A DNA stretch of 64,000 nt. Source: Xanthomonas rydalmerensis. GTDB taxonomy: Bacteria; Pseudomonadota; Gammaproteobacteria; Xanthomonadales; Xanthomonadaceae. The notes below the pieces were generated by a model. It worked only from the letters and a program-made list of their open reading frames with translations. It had not been told where the DNA came from and made no database searches. Location: the NCBI RefSeq assembly GCF_033170385.1, contig NZ_CP126170.1:3000001-3064000 (forward strand), written 5' to 3'. The stretch's first letter is position 1, and each line of letters begins with the position of its first letter. The translations under genes were made by a program, and so were the position numbers. Shown one piece after another: positions 11,105-19,950 of the stretch.

Positions 11105-11941
11105 TCACCCCTTCACGCTGCCGAGCAGCAGGCCCTGGATGTAGTAGCGCTGCAGCGCCAGGAACAGGGCCAACACCGGGATCACCGTGACCACCGCGCC
11201 GGCCATCATCATCTCCACGTCCATGATGTGCTCGCGCGACAGCGCCGCCAATGCCACCGGCAAGGTGTAGTGCTCCTGGTCGGTCAGCACGATCAGCGGC
11301 CACATGAAGTCGTTCCACGCGGCCATGAAGGTGAAGATGGTCAGCGTCACCAGCACCGGCTTGAGCATCGGCAGCACGATCTGGAAGAAGATCCGCAGCT
11401 CGCCGGCGCCGTCGATGCGCGCGGCCTCCAGCAACTCGTCCGGGATCGACCGCGCGTACTGGCGCACCAGGAAGATGCCGAACACCGTCGCCAGCGCCGG
11501 CACGATCACCCCGCCGAAGTTGTTGACCAGGTGCAGCTGCTTCATCAGCAGGAACAGCGGCAGCATCGCCACCTGCGCCGGGATCACCAGTGCCGCCAGC
11601 AGGATCTGGAAGATCCGTTCCTTGCCGACGAAGCGCAGCTTGGCGAAGGCATAGCCGGCCATGGTGTTGACCAGCAGCGAGCCGAAGGTGATCGCGCAGG
11701 ACACCAGCAGGCTGTTGGCGAAATTGCGCGCCATGCCGGTGCGCGAGAACAGCTCGCCGTAGTTGGCCAGGGTGGCGCCGGTGGGCAGCATCGGCGGCGG
11801 GAAGCGGCTGGCCTGCCCCGCCGGCATGAACGACACCGACACCATCCACAACAGCGGCGCCAGGCTGATCACGGCGAGCAGCAGCAGCCCGCCGTTGACC
11901 AGCAGCGTGTTCCAGCGCGAGGCGCCGATCTCACGGCTCAT
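11105..11941 (-). CDS. Sugar ABC transporter permease, MalG/LacG-like
   Basis: Inner-membrane half of a CUT1 sugar importer. The 278-residue protein has six predicted membrane helices, beginning LLVNGGLLLLAVISLAPLLW. It has the cytoplasmic EAA loop DELLEAARIDGAGELRIFFQIVLP near 185-208, which docks to the ATPase, and a C-terminal YYIQGLLLGSVKG, the usual ending of MalG-type permeases. It overlaps the upstream permease by ATGA. No ATPase gene follows, so UgpC-like at 111-1235 is the likely motor. Confidence 0.92.
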   Translation of the reverse strand: MSREIGASRWNTLLVNGGLLLLAVISLAPLLWMVSVSFMPAGQASRFPPPMLPTGATLANYGELFSRTGMARNFANSLLVSCAITFGSLLVNTMAGYAFAKLRFVGKERIFQILLAALVIPAQVAMLPLFLLMKQLHLVNNFGGVIVPALATVFGIFLVRQYARSIPDELLEAARIDGAGELRIFFQIVLPMLKPVLVTLTIFTFMAAWNDFMWPLIVLTDQEHYTLPVALAALSREHIMDVEMMMAGAVVTVIPVLALFLALQRYYIQGLLLGSVKG

Positions 11942-12819
11942 ACCAGGTCCCTCTTGCGGCCGAAGCGCAGCATCACCGTCGTCACTCCCAGGATGATCAG
12001 GAACAGCAGGAACGCCACCGCCGACGCGCGGCCGAGGTTCCACCACTTGAAGCCTTCCTCGAACATGTAGTACAGCACGCTGACCGTGCTCTGCAGGGGA
12101 TCGCCACGGGTCATCACGTAGGGTTCGGCGAACAGCTGGAAGTAGCCGGACACGGTGATCACCCCGACCACCAGCAGCACCGGCCCGAGCATCGGCAGGG
12201 TGATGTGCAGGAACTGCCGCCACTTCGAGGCGCCGTCGATGCGCGCGGCCTCGTACAGGTCCTGCGGGATCGCCTGCAGGCCGGCGAGGAAGATCACCAT
12301 GTTGTAGCCGAAGTTCTTCCACACCGCGAACAGCATGATGGTCGGCATCGCCCAGTGCGGGTCGCCGAGCCAGTCGATCGGGCCGATGCCCAGGTGCGCC
12401 AGGCCATAGTTGACCAGGCCGTAGCTGGTGTGGAACAGGTAACGCCAGATCACCGCCACCGCCACCAGCGTGGTCACCACCGGCGCGAACAAGGCAGTGC
12501 GGAACAGCGCCTTGAACCGCGCCACCGGCGCGTTCAGCAGCAGCGCCGCGCCCAGCGAGGCGGCGATGGACAGCGGCACGCCGACGATCACGAAGTAGGT
12601 GGTGTTCCACAGCGACTTCCAGAACATCGGCGTCTGCAGCAACTCGCTGTAGTTGCCGAAGCCGACGAAGCGCAGGTTGTGGCGGTCGGCCAGCGAATAC
12701 AGGTCGAAGTCGGTGACGCTCAGCGCCAGCGCCGACAGCACCGGCAGGCCGAAGAACACGCCGATCACGATCAGCGCCGGGCCGGCGAACAGCCAGCCGA
12801 TCAGGCAACCGCGCTTCAT
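11938..12819 (-). CDS. Sugar ABC transporter permease, MalF/LacF-like
   Basis: First permease of the CUT1 importer. The 293-residue protein starts MKRGCLIGWLFAGPALIVIG and has about six membrane helices. Its EAA motif DLYEAARIDGASKWRQFLHITLP is near 187-210, and WRYLFHTSYGLVNYGL is a typical MalF-class periplasmic stretch. Start and stop overlap both neighbours by four bases. Substrate is inferred from the adjacent glucanase-like and TonB receptor genes. Confidence 0.92.
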   Translation of the reverse strand: MKRGCLIGWLFAGPALIVIGVFFGLPVLSALALSVTDFDLYSLADRHNLRFVGFGNYSELLQTPMFWKSLWNTTYFVIVGVPLSIAASLGAALLLNAPVARFKALFRTALFAPVVTTLVAVAVIWRYLFHTSYGLVNYGLAHLGIGPIDWLGDPHWAMPTIMLFAVWKNFGYNMVIFLAGLQAIPQDLYEAARIDGASKWRQFLHITLPMLGPVLLVVGVITVSGYFQLFAEPYVMTRGDPLQSTVSVLYYMFEEGFKWWNLGRASAVAFLLFLIILGVTTVMLRFGRKRDLV

Positions 12820-14126
12820 GGCGTGGCTCCCGCGGCCGGCGCCGCCGTGCCTTCGCGATGCTGCTGGTGGATCCAGCGGCGTTTCTCCAGGATCTCGTCG
12901 ACCCGCTTGTCCAGTTCCTGCATTGCCTTCTCCTGCGGTTCGCCGCCGCGTACCACCCGCTCGGTGGCCAGCCGCATCTCCTGCACGATGCGCTCCCACT
13001 CCAGGACCTTCGGTGCCGGCTTGACCCGCTCCAGCTGGTCACGGAACGCGTGCGCCAACGGATCGTCGGCCAGCGACGGATACGCCCAGGTGCTGCGCCG
13101 CGGCGGCATGTCGCCGATCAGCGCATGGAAGCGCGCCTGGATCTGCGGCCGCGACAGGAACTCGATCAGCTTCCACGCCGCGTCCTTGTGCTCGGACTTG
13201 CGGAAGATCACCAGGCTGGTGCCGCCGGCGATGCCGGCGCCGGGACCGTCCGGACCGGGCAGCGGCATGGTGCCCCACTGATCCTTCAACGCCGGCGGCT
13301 GCACCTTGCGGAATTCGCGGATGTTCCACGGGCCGGAGATGTAGAAGGCGTAGAAGCCATTGAAGAACTCGTCCCAGACATTGGAGATCTGCGTCTCCGA
13401 CATCTTCGGCGCCCAACCCTGGTCGAACATGTTGGCGTAGAACGCCAGCGCCTTGCGGAAACCGGGGCTTTCGAAATTGCCGTAGTTGTTGTTGTCGCGC
13501 AGCAGCGGATCGGGCAGCTGCAGGCCCAGCGACAGCTGCTGCTCGAACTCGTTGAGCGGCATCAGGATGGCGTAGCGCTTCGGCCCGACATGCTGCTTGA
13601 CCGCCGCCATCGCCTGTTCCCACTCGGCCCAGGTCTGCGGCAGCTTGGTCACGCCGGCGTCGCGCAGCATGTCCTTGCGGTAGAACAGCAGGCGCGTGTC
13701 CACGTACCAGGGGATGCCGTAGAGATGGCCATCGATGACGCTGGTGTCCCAGATGCCGGGGAAGTAGTCCTTCGGGTCGACCACCTTGGAGCGGTCGACG
13801 TAGGGCTGCAGCGGCTGCAGCGTACCCAGCTCGGCGAATTCCGGAATCCAGGTGTTGCCCAGCTGGCACACGTCCGGCAGGCCGTCGGCGGCGAACGCAG
13901 TGAGCAGCTTCTCGTGCGCGGCGGTCCACGGGATGTTCTGGATGTCCACGTGGATGCCGGGATTCTCCTTCTCGAACTGCGGGATCAGCTCGGCCACCAC
14001 CTCGGCCTCGCGGCCCATCGCCCAGAACCGCACCACCTCGCCCTGCGGCGCGCGTGCGCAGCCACAGATCGCCACCACCAGCAAACCCAGCGAAAACCAA
14101 CGACCGATCATGCGTGCTGTGCTCAT
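12816..14126 (-). CDS. Sugar ABC transporter substrate-binding lipoprotein
   Basis: Extracytoplasmic solute-binding protein, family 1, feeding the two permeases. The 436-residue precursor MSTARMIGRWFSLGLLVVAICGC has a hydrophobic signal ending at a lipobox-like ICGC, so membrane anchoring is likely. The mature part starts VVRFWAMGREAEVVAELIPQFEKENPGIHVDIQ, the standard family 1 opening, and includes NTWIPEFAELGTLQPL and YGIPWYVDTRLLFYRKDML. The start was placed at 14126 because it overlaps the upstream stop (ATGA). The C-terminal QEKAMQELDKRVDEILEKRRW is a family-like helix. Confidence 0.9.
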   Translation of the reverse strand: MSTARMIGRWFSLGLLVVAICGCARAPQGEVVRFWAMGREAEVVAELIPQFEKENPGIHVDIQNIPWTAAHEKLLTAFAADGLPDVCQLGNTWIPEFAELGTLQPLQPYVDRSKVVDPKDYFPGIWDTSVIDGHLYGIPWYVDTRLLFYRKDMLRDAGVTKLPQTWAEWEQAMAAVKQHVGPKRYAILMPLNEFEQQLSLGLQLPDPLLRDNNNYGNFESPGFRKALAFYANMFDQGWAPKMSETQISNVWDEFFNGFYAFYISGPWNIREFRKVQPPALKDQWGTMPLPGPDGPGAGIAGGTSLVIFRKSEHKDAAWKLIEFLSRPQIQARFHALIGDMPPRRSTWAYPSLADDPLAHAFRDQLERVKPAPKVLEWERIVQEMRLATERVVRGGEPQEKAMQELDKRVDEILEKRRWIHQQHREGTAAPAAGATP

Positions 14127-15745
14127 TCCGGTTGCTGCGGCTGGCGCTGTGGGGGGGTGGACTGCGCCTCGGCGGCGGCGGCGCGCGACTCGGCGATGCC
14201 CAGCGCACGCGCATTGGCCGCCTGCTCGTCCTTCTTGGGCAGCGGCTGGGTCTCGCCTTCCGGGGTCAGCCAGCCGCCGGTGAAGCCGGCGCGCTCCAGT
14301 CCGGTGCGGATGTACTTGTTCTTCTTCATCACGTTCCAGACGAACTCGTTGCGGTAGTTGGCGATCATGGTGACGATCGCGCCTTGGTCGATGCCGATGT
14401 AGTCGCTGGCGACCCAGCCGCGGTTGGGGATCATGCGGCCGGTCTTGAGCGGGATATCGTAGTTGAAGCTGGGGTTGAACGAATCCAGGAAACCGTAGCT
14501 CGAATACAGGAAGTCGCCGAAGCGCTTGTGCATTTCCTGGGTCGCCGGAATCACCACCTCCGGCGCGAACACGATCGAGGACACCGCCGCGGTCGGCGCG
14601 ATGGTGCCGTCGTCGAAGGCCTCGAACAGGCCGGCGCCGCGGGTGCGGTAGTGGAAGAACTGGCGCTGCTCGCCGCGGTAGTCCTGGGTGGTGTTCTGCG
14701 GACCGTCGCTGGCGGTCAGGCCCCACACGTTCTCGCCGTACTCTTTCCACTTCATCGGATTGTCGATGGCGTACTCGCGCTGCGCCAGCGTGGCGCGGCG
14801 GCTGTTGAGGAAGTAGTCGATGCCATGCTCGCGCATGTACTGGTCCTGGATGTCGCGGAAATCGATCCAGACGTGGTTGTACTGGTGCGCGAACAGCGGG
14901 CCGAACGCCAGGTATTCCTGGCCGTAGTACACGCCCCAGTCCTTGTTGTAGGTGCGCGTCCACTCCTGCCACGCGTCCGGCTCCACCGGATGGGTCGGCG
15001 AACCCAGCGCCAGCAGGTACACCATCATGCCTTCGTTGTAGCCCATCCAGTCGTGCTGGATGAAGCCGCGCTCGGGATACCAGCCCATCGAGATCAGCGG
15101 CTTGCGCTGCTGCATCCATGGCCAGTCCACGCGCCGGTACAACGTGTCGGCGATCTGGCGGATCTCCTTCTCGTCGGCAGTGTCGCCTTCATAGTAGGAC
15201 TGGGCGAACAGCACGCCCATCATCAGCAGCGCGGTGTCCACGCTGGACAGTTCCACCCACTGGTCGTAGCGCAGCCCCTTCTGCATGTCCAGGAAGTGGT
15301 AGTAGAAACCCTTGTAGCCGGCGCGGCCGGTGCGTTGCGGGCCGACCGGCAGATCGCGCAAAAAGCGCAGCGTGGTCAGGGTGCGCTGCACCGCCTGCTC
15401 GCGACTGATCCAGCCGTTCTCGTAGCCGATGGGGTAGACGGTGAGCGCGAAGCCGACCGACGCGATGGACGCGAACGGCCGCGACGGATAGCGATCCACC
15501 GCCATGCCGTTCTGCTCGTTGGTGGTGTCCCAGAAGAACTGGAAGGTGCGGCGTTCGATGTCCTCGAACAGGGGCGGCAGTTCCGGCTTCAGCAGTTTCG
15601 GTGGCAGTTCGGCTTCGACCAGGATGACCTTGACCGGCTTCTTCTCCACCGCCTTCGGCTCCTCGGTCTTCTTGCACGCCGTCAGCAGCACCCCTGCTGC
15701 CATCACCATCAACGAAAACCTGATGAAACTGCGCTGCTTCTTCAT
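14123..15745 (-). CDS. Glucoamylase-domain lipoprotein (GH144-like, putative beta-glucanase)
   Basis: Likely cleaves a glucan at the cell envelope. The 540-residue precursor MKKQRSFIRFSLMVMAAGVLLTAC has a clear lipobox (LTAC). The mature part holds the putative glucoamylase domain (PF10091): FEDIERRTFQFFWDTTNEQNGMAVDRYPS, FASIASVGFALTVYPIG, SSVDTALLMMGVL, and DWMGYNEGMMVYLLALGSPT, with acidic residues placed as in the (alpha/alpha)6 barrel. Characterised GH144 members act on beta-1,2-glucans, which is the basis for that suggestion here; the real linkage is unproven. ATG 15745 was preferred over 15775 because the longer leader would span the operator at 15757 and delay the signal peptide. It overlaps the binding-protein gene. 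Confidence 0.82.
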   Translation of the reverse strand: MKKQRSFIRFSLMVMAAGVLLTACKKTEEPKAVEKKPVKVILVEAELPPKLLKPELPPLFEDIERRTFQFFWDTTNEQNGMAVDRYPSRPFASIASVGFALTVYPIGYENGWISREQAVQRTLTTLRFLRDLPVGPQRTGRAGYKGFYYHFLDMQKGLRYDQWVELSSVDTALLMMGVLFAQSYYEGDTADEKEIRQIADTLYRRVDWPWMQQRKPLISMGWYPERGFIQHDWMGYNEGMMVYLLALGSPTHPVEPDAWQEWTRTYNKDWGVYYGQEYLAFGPLFAHQYNHVWIDFRDIQDQYMREHGIDYFLNSRRATLAQREYAIDNPMKWKEYGENVWGLTASDGPQNTTQDYRGEQRQFFHYRTRGAGLFEAFDDGTIAPTAAVSSIVFAPEVVIPATQEMHKRFGDFLYSSYGFLDSFNPSFNYDIPLKTGRMIPNRGWVASDYIGIDQGAIVTMIANYRNEFVWNVMKKNKYIRTGLERAGFTGGWLTPEGETQPLPKKDEQAANARALGIAESRAAAAEAQSTPPQRQPQQPE

Positions 15746-15756
15746 CGTGCCCCCCG

Positions 15757-15770
15757 TGAAATCGTTTACA
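15757..15770. promoter_or_regulatory. Putative LacI-family operator before the GH144-like gene
   Basis: TGAAATCGTTTACA lies 12 bp upstream of the GH144-like start codon, between the TonB receptor gene and the ABC/GH genes. It matches the 1366 and 19951 sites at 12-13 of 14 positions when aligned as TGAAANCGNTTACA. Its position next to the ribosome-binding site suggests either a local promoter here or roadblock control of read-through. Confidence 0.7.
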
Positions 15771-15774
15771 TGCA

Positions 15775-15809
15775 TCGCCGCGGCCCCCGTTGCACGGGAG
15801 CCGCGGCGA
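15775..15809. other. Strong intercistronic hairpin
   Basis: TCGCCGCGGC at 15775-15784 pairs perfectly with GCCGCGGCGA at 15800-15809; the inner CCCG/CGGG pair extends it. No T tract follows. It begins 6 bp after the TonB receptor stop codon and could stabilise that messenger's 3' end or reduce read-through into the ABC genes. Confidence 0.7.
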
Positions 15810-15815
15810 CCCTGC

Positions 15816-18788
15816 TTACCAGTTCAAGCCAAACGACAGCTTGAACGTCCGCATCGGCGAGGCGAGCACGCCGTTCGGCGTGCCGAACGCCGTGTTCAGA
15901 TCGGCGTAGGTGCCGGTATCGGTGTTGTAGTCCGCGTAATTGGTCCAGTTGAACAGGTTGATGACATCGGCACGGACGTTGAACTTGATGCCCGAACCGG
16001 TATCCCATTCCTTGTTCGCCGCCAGGCTGAATTCCTTGTAGCCCAGCGTGGAATCCGGCTTGTACTGAATGATATAGCACTGGTCGTTGCCCGCCAGGCA
16101 GTCGGTGCCGTAGCGCGGGGTCTGACTGGCCAGCGACAGCTTGGCCGACAGGGTGACGTCGTACGGCAGGTCGTAGATGCCGGTGACCACCAGGCGGTTC
16201 TTCGGGATGCCGCCGGCCTCGCGCCAGCCGTAGCCGGCCATCGACGGCTGGTCCAGCGCGTAGTGCTCGCCGTACTGACGGTTCTCCTTCGCATCGGAGA
16301 AGGTGTAGGCCACGGTCAGGCCCCAGCCGGATTCCTTGTCGTAGGGCTTGTCCAGCTTCAGCGCCAGCTGGTTGTTGCGCGTCTTCAGGCCGTTGGTGCC
16401 GAGCACGATCGCGCTGTAGCCATTGGGCGAGTCGGTCGGCACGCCGGAGGTGGTGCCGGGCAGGAAGAACGAGCCGTCGGCACGGCGGTTGCCGCGCAGG
16501 AACACGAAGCCGTCCTCGCTGACGATGTGACTCAGGGTCACGTCCGTGTACCAGTCGTTGCCCCAGAAATGCACCATGTTGCGCATGCCCAGACTGAACT
16601 GGTCGGAGTACGGCACCTTGATGTTGTTGTCGATCAGGTAGACCTCGCGGCCGCCGCCGGCGCCGCCGGTGTTGGACGCCGCCAGCCCGGCCAGGCCGGC
16701 CTGGGTCGCATAATTCGGATCCCATGCCACGCACGGCTGGCCGAGGCACGGCGTGTTGGCGCTGTTGAAGTAGTAGCTGTAGGAACGGAAGTTGTTGTTC
16801 AGCTGCTCCAGCGCCAGGTAGTCGAACAGGTTGCGATCGTACGCGCGACCGGCGCCGCCGTAGATCACGTGCGCCTGGTCGCCGAACAGGTCGTAGGAGA
16901 AGCCCAGGCGCGGCTGCCAGGCATCCTTGAACGCCTTGCGGTTGTTGCCGGTGCTGATGTAGTTGGCGATGTCGTAGTTGGCGTTGTCCAGGTTGCGCCA
17001 GTTCAGCAGCGCGCTGGCGACGTCGGCCGGGGTGACGAAGTCGAGGAACGACGGGGTCTTCTCGTAGTCGTAGCGCACGCCCAGGTTCAGGGTCAGGTGT
17101 TCGTTGACCTCCCAGTCGTCCTGCAGGTAGATGCCGTACTGCTTGTTCTGCGACTGCACCGAACCGCCGTCGCCGGTGTCGCCGAAGCGCACCCGGTACG
17201 GCGTGCCGACATCGCTGAGGATGTTGTAGTAGTACTGCGGATTGGCCGGATTGATCTGGGTCGAATCGAGCTGGATGTCCTTGTACTTCACACCCATCTT
17301 GATGGTGTGGCTGCCGTGCCAGTCGAGGCTGTTGAGGGTCAGGTCGTCCTGCAGAGTCCAGCCCTTCTGGCCCTTGTTCTGGAAGCTGCTGCCGGCGCCG
17401 GCGCTGAGGATGGTGGTCTCGTTGCCGGCCTGCGGCACGTAGGACAGCACGTAGCCGCTGCCGTCGGTGAGCGGGGTCTGGGTCCAGAACGCGCTCTCGT
17501 AGCTCAGGTTCAGATCGTTGAGGAACGCCTCGCCGCTGTACTGCCAGCGCAGGTTGGCGCGCTTTTCCTTCTGTCCGTTGGTGCTGCCGTGCTGGTAGGT
17601 GGTGGTGTCGCCGATGTCCGACAGCTCGTCTTCCTTGCGGTACTTGCCGGTCAGCTCGAACAGGTTGTTGTCGCCCAGGGTCCAGTCGATCTTGCCGAAG
17701 TACAGGTCTTCCTTGAACGGGGTGCTGTAGGTGGCCACCAGCGGCTGCAACTGCGCCGGCAACTGGTCGACGCGATCGGCGTAGATGCCGCCCGGGATCA
17801 CCGTGTTCGGCGTGTTGTATTCCTTGGCCTCGTACGCCACGAAGAAGTGCGCGCGATCCTTGAGGATCGGGCCGCTGAAGGTGGCGCCGTACTGGGTCTC
17901 GGAGAAGTCGTCGCGCTGGCCGGCCTTGCGCTCCAGCGGGCTTTCGGCACGCCAGTCGTCGTTGGTCGTATCCCAGAAGAAGCTGCCGTGGAAATCGTTG
18001 GTGCCGGACTTGGTCGAGGCGACGATCGCCGCGCTGCTGACCTGGTCGAACTCCGCCTTGTAGTTGGAGGTGATGACCTTGTACTCGCCGATCGCCGACT
18101 GCGGGAACGGATTGCCGCGGCTGGAATCCTGGCCGCTGACGCCGCCGGTCAGCACGTAGTTCTTCTGGCTGATGCCGTCGATGTAGACGTTGGTGCCGTT
18201 GGCCGAGGTCGCACCGGAACGCACCGTGGTGTTGCCCTTGGCATCACGCTGGAACTGCACGCTCGGCACGCTGTCGGCCAACTCCAGGAAGTTGCGCGTG
18301 GCCTGCGGCAGCTTCTCGATCTGCACGTTGGAAATGTAGGTGGCGTTCTCCGAAGTGCGGGTTTCCACCAGCACCGGCGGCGCCTGCACCTGCACCGCGT
18401 CGAGCGTGGTCGCGCCCTGCCCGTTGGCGGTGGCCGCTTCGCCGCCCACGCCCAGGTCCAGGGTCGCGGTCTGGCCAACCTGCACGGTGACGTTCTGCGA
18501 GGTGGTCTTGCCGTCGGCGGTGACGTCGATGCGGTAGGAACCCGGCGGCAGGCCGCCGACCGAATAGGTGCCGTTGCTGGTCTGCACGCTGCGGGTCAGA
18601 CCGGTGGCCAGGTTGGTGGCGGTGACCTGCGCGGACGCGGCCGGTGCCGAATCGACCTTGACCTGGCCGCGGATGGTGGCGCCGGTGCTCTGTGCGAATG
18701 CCGGCGCGGCGCCCAGCAGCAGGCAACTGGCGAGGGCGCAGGTCAACAGCTTGCGCGTGGGCCGGGCGGAGTGCGGGGTGTGTTGCAT
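15816..18788 (-). CDS. TonB-dependent receptor, Oar-like, with N-terminal carboxypeptidase-regulatory domain
   Basis: Outer-membrane importer, probably for the glycan of this locus. The 990-residue precursor MQHTPHSARPTRKLLTCALA has a signal peptide ending APAFAQ. A carboxypeptidase-regulatory-like beta domain follows (about 35-120: TIRGQVKVDSAPAASAQVTATN...), then the plug (about 140-260, NVYIDGISQKNYVLTGGVSGQD) and a long beta-barrel. It ends in an aromatic residue (FKLSFGLNW), as outer-membrane barrels do. GGAGGG precedes the start; the upstream in-frame ATG at 18893 lies in the regulator's end and was rejected. No LacI-type site was found in the 104 bp before it, so it may be co-transcribed with the regulator. 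Confidence 0.92.
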   Translation of the reverse strand: MQHTPHSARPTRKLLTCALASCLLLGAAPAFAQSTGATIRGQVKVDSAPAASAQVTATNLATGLTRSVQTSNGTYSVGGLPPGSYRIDVTADGKTTSQNVTVQVGQTATLDLGVGGEAATANGQGATTLDAVQVQAPPVLVETRTSENATYISNVQIEKLPQATRNFLELADSVPSVQFQRDAKGNTTVRSGATSANGTNVYIDGISQKNYVLTGGVSGQDSSRGNPFPQSAIGEYKVITSNYKAEFDQVSSAAIVASTKSGTNDFHGSFFWDTTNDDWRAESPLERKAGQRDDFSETQYGATFSGPILKDRAHFFVAYEAKEYNTPNTVIPGGIYADRVDQLPAQLQPLVATYSTPFKEDLYFGKIDWTLGDNNLFELTGKYRKEDELSDIGDTTTYQHGSTNGQKEKRANLRWQYSGEAFLNDLNLSYESAFWTQTPLTDGSGYVLSYVPQAGNETTILSAGAGSSFQNKGQKGWTLQDDLTLNSLDWHGSHTIKMGVKYKDIQLDSTQINPANPQYYYNILSDVGTPYRVRFGDTGDGGSVQSQNKQYGIYLQDDWEVNEHLTLNLGVRYDYEKTPSFLDFVTPADVASALLNWRNLDNANYDIANYISTGNNRKAFKDAWQPRLGFSYDLFGDQAHVIYGGAGRAYDRNLFDYLALEQLNNNFRSYSYYFNSANTPCLGQPCVAWDPNYATQAGLAGLAASNTGGAGGGREVYLIDNNIKVPYSDQFSLGMRNMVHFWGNDWYTDVTLSHIVSEDGFVFLRGNRRADGSFFLPGTTSGVPTDSPNGYSAIVLGTNGLKTRNNQLALKLDKPYDKESGWGLTVAYTFSDAKENRQYGEHYALDQPSMAGYGWREAGGIPKNRLVVTGIYDLPYDVTLSAKLSLASQTPRYGTDCLAGNDQCYIIQYKPDSTLGYKEFSLAANKEWDTGSGIKFNVRADVINLFNWTNYADYNTDTGTYADLNTAFGTPNGVLASPMRTFKLSFGLNW

Positions 18789-18892
18789 GTGGGGTTTTCC
18801 CTCCAGGAAGACGTGATGCTCGTTATGGGTGGTGCGTGGTGCTTCGATGGAACGAAGTGGAACAAGCGATGCGGCGCGGACACCGCGTCGCA

Positions 18893-19906
18893 TCAGGAAC
18901 GGGCCGTGCTGGAATCGCGCACGACCAACGTAGGAACCAGGGTCTGCCGCTGTCCGTCGTCCGCGTCGGGCCGATCGATCAGCTGCAGTAGGCGATGCAT
19001 CGCCTGCTCACCAAGCCCGGCGATGCTGACGCGCATGGTGGTGAGGGATGGGTGAACGAAACGCGCCAACGGGATGTCGTCGAATCCCGCGAGCGCGACG
19101 TCGTCGGGCACGCGCACATCGCGCTGGGTGAAGGCGTAGAGGCAGCCGAGCGCGGTCATGTCGTTGGCGGCGAACACCGCATCGGGCAGCGCGTCGGCCT
19201 GCAGCATCGCCTGTCCGGCGCGGTAGCCGGAGGCTTCGTCGAAGTCGCCCGGAAACTCCTGGCCGTGCGCCTCGCCGGGATGGCGCGCGATGGCGTCGCG
19301 GAAGCCGCGCAGGCGTTCGCGCGCGTCGAAGTTCAATTCCGGACCGCCGATGAAGGCGATGCGCCGATGCCCCATCGCCAGCAGGTGCTCGGTCATCGCC
19401 ACCGCACCGGCATGGTCGTCGATGCTCAGCACCGGGTACTCGGTGCCCGGCAGGTGGGTGTTGATCAACACCGTCGGCAACGCCTGCGGCAGGTTGTCGG
19501 TGAGGAAACCCGGGCGCTCGGCATACGGCGACAGCACCAGCAGGCCGTCGACGCGGCCGCGCATCGCGCGCAGCGCCCGCCCCTGCTCTTCCGGGTCGCC
19601 GTGGTAGCTGGACACAAGCAGGTGCTGGCGGCGCGCGCGGGCGGCGCCGTCGATGCCGCGGATCAGTTCGGAGAAGAACTCGCCGTACAGGTCGGGCAGC
19701 ACCACGCCCAGGGTCTGGGTGCGGCGGCTGCTGAGGCTGCGCGCCGCCGCATGCGGGCTGTAGCGCAGGCGTTCGGCCACTTCCAGGACCAGGGTCCGCA
19801 CCGGCGCGGCCACGTTCTCGTGACCGTTGAGCGCACGCGACACGGTGGCCACGGAAACCCGGGCCTCACGTGCGACATCTTTGATGGTGACCGCGCTCTT
19901 CGCCAT
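18893..19906 (-). CDS. LacI-family transcriptional regulator
   Basis: Probable local repressor of the sugar locus. The 337-residue protein opens with the LacI helix-turn-helix and hinge: VTIKDVAREARVSVATVSRALNG (about 5-27), then [21 protein letters not shown] periplasmic-binding-protein-like effector domain follows, with VRVPDDVALAGFDDIPLARFVHPSLTT near 270-296. GGAGGG stands seven bases before the chosen ATG. A site matching those at 1366 and 15757 lies 45 bp upstream, which suggests autoregulation. The effector is unknown; a sugar from the imported glycan is the simple guess. Confidence 0.93.
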   Translation of the reverse strand: MAKSAVTIKDVAREARVSVATVSRALNGHENVAAPVRTLVLEVAERLRYSPHAAARSLSSRRTQTLGVVLPDLYGEFFSELIRGIDGAARARRQHLLVSSYHGDPEEQGRALRAMRGRVDGLLVLSPYAERPGFLTDNLPQALPTVLINTHLPGTEYPVLSIDDHAGAVAMTEHLLAMGHRRIAFIGGPELNFDARERLRGFRDAIARHPGEAHGQEFPGDFDEASGYRAGQAMLQADALPDAVFAANDMTALGCLYAFTQRDVRVPDDVALAGFDDIPLARFVHPSLTTMRVSIAGLGEQAMHRLLQLIDRPDADDGQRQTLVPTLVVRDSSTARS

Positions 19907-19950
19907 CGTGCCGCCCTCCGCGGCAGAGACCTTGAGAAACTGGCGCGGAC

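Noticed and set aside
18789..18892. A LacI-type operator before the TonB receptor gene
   Set aside because: I searched the 104-bp gap by eye on both strands and found no TGAAANCGNTTACA-like site.
15504..19055. A 1183-codon open frame on the plus strand opposite the TonB receptor
   Set aside because: It is the antisense shadow of a real receptor gene in GC-rich DNA; its translation is Val/Ala/Gly/Arg-rich with no motif, signal or ribosome-binding site.
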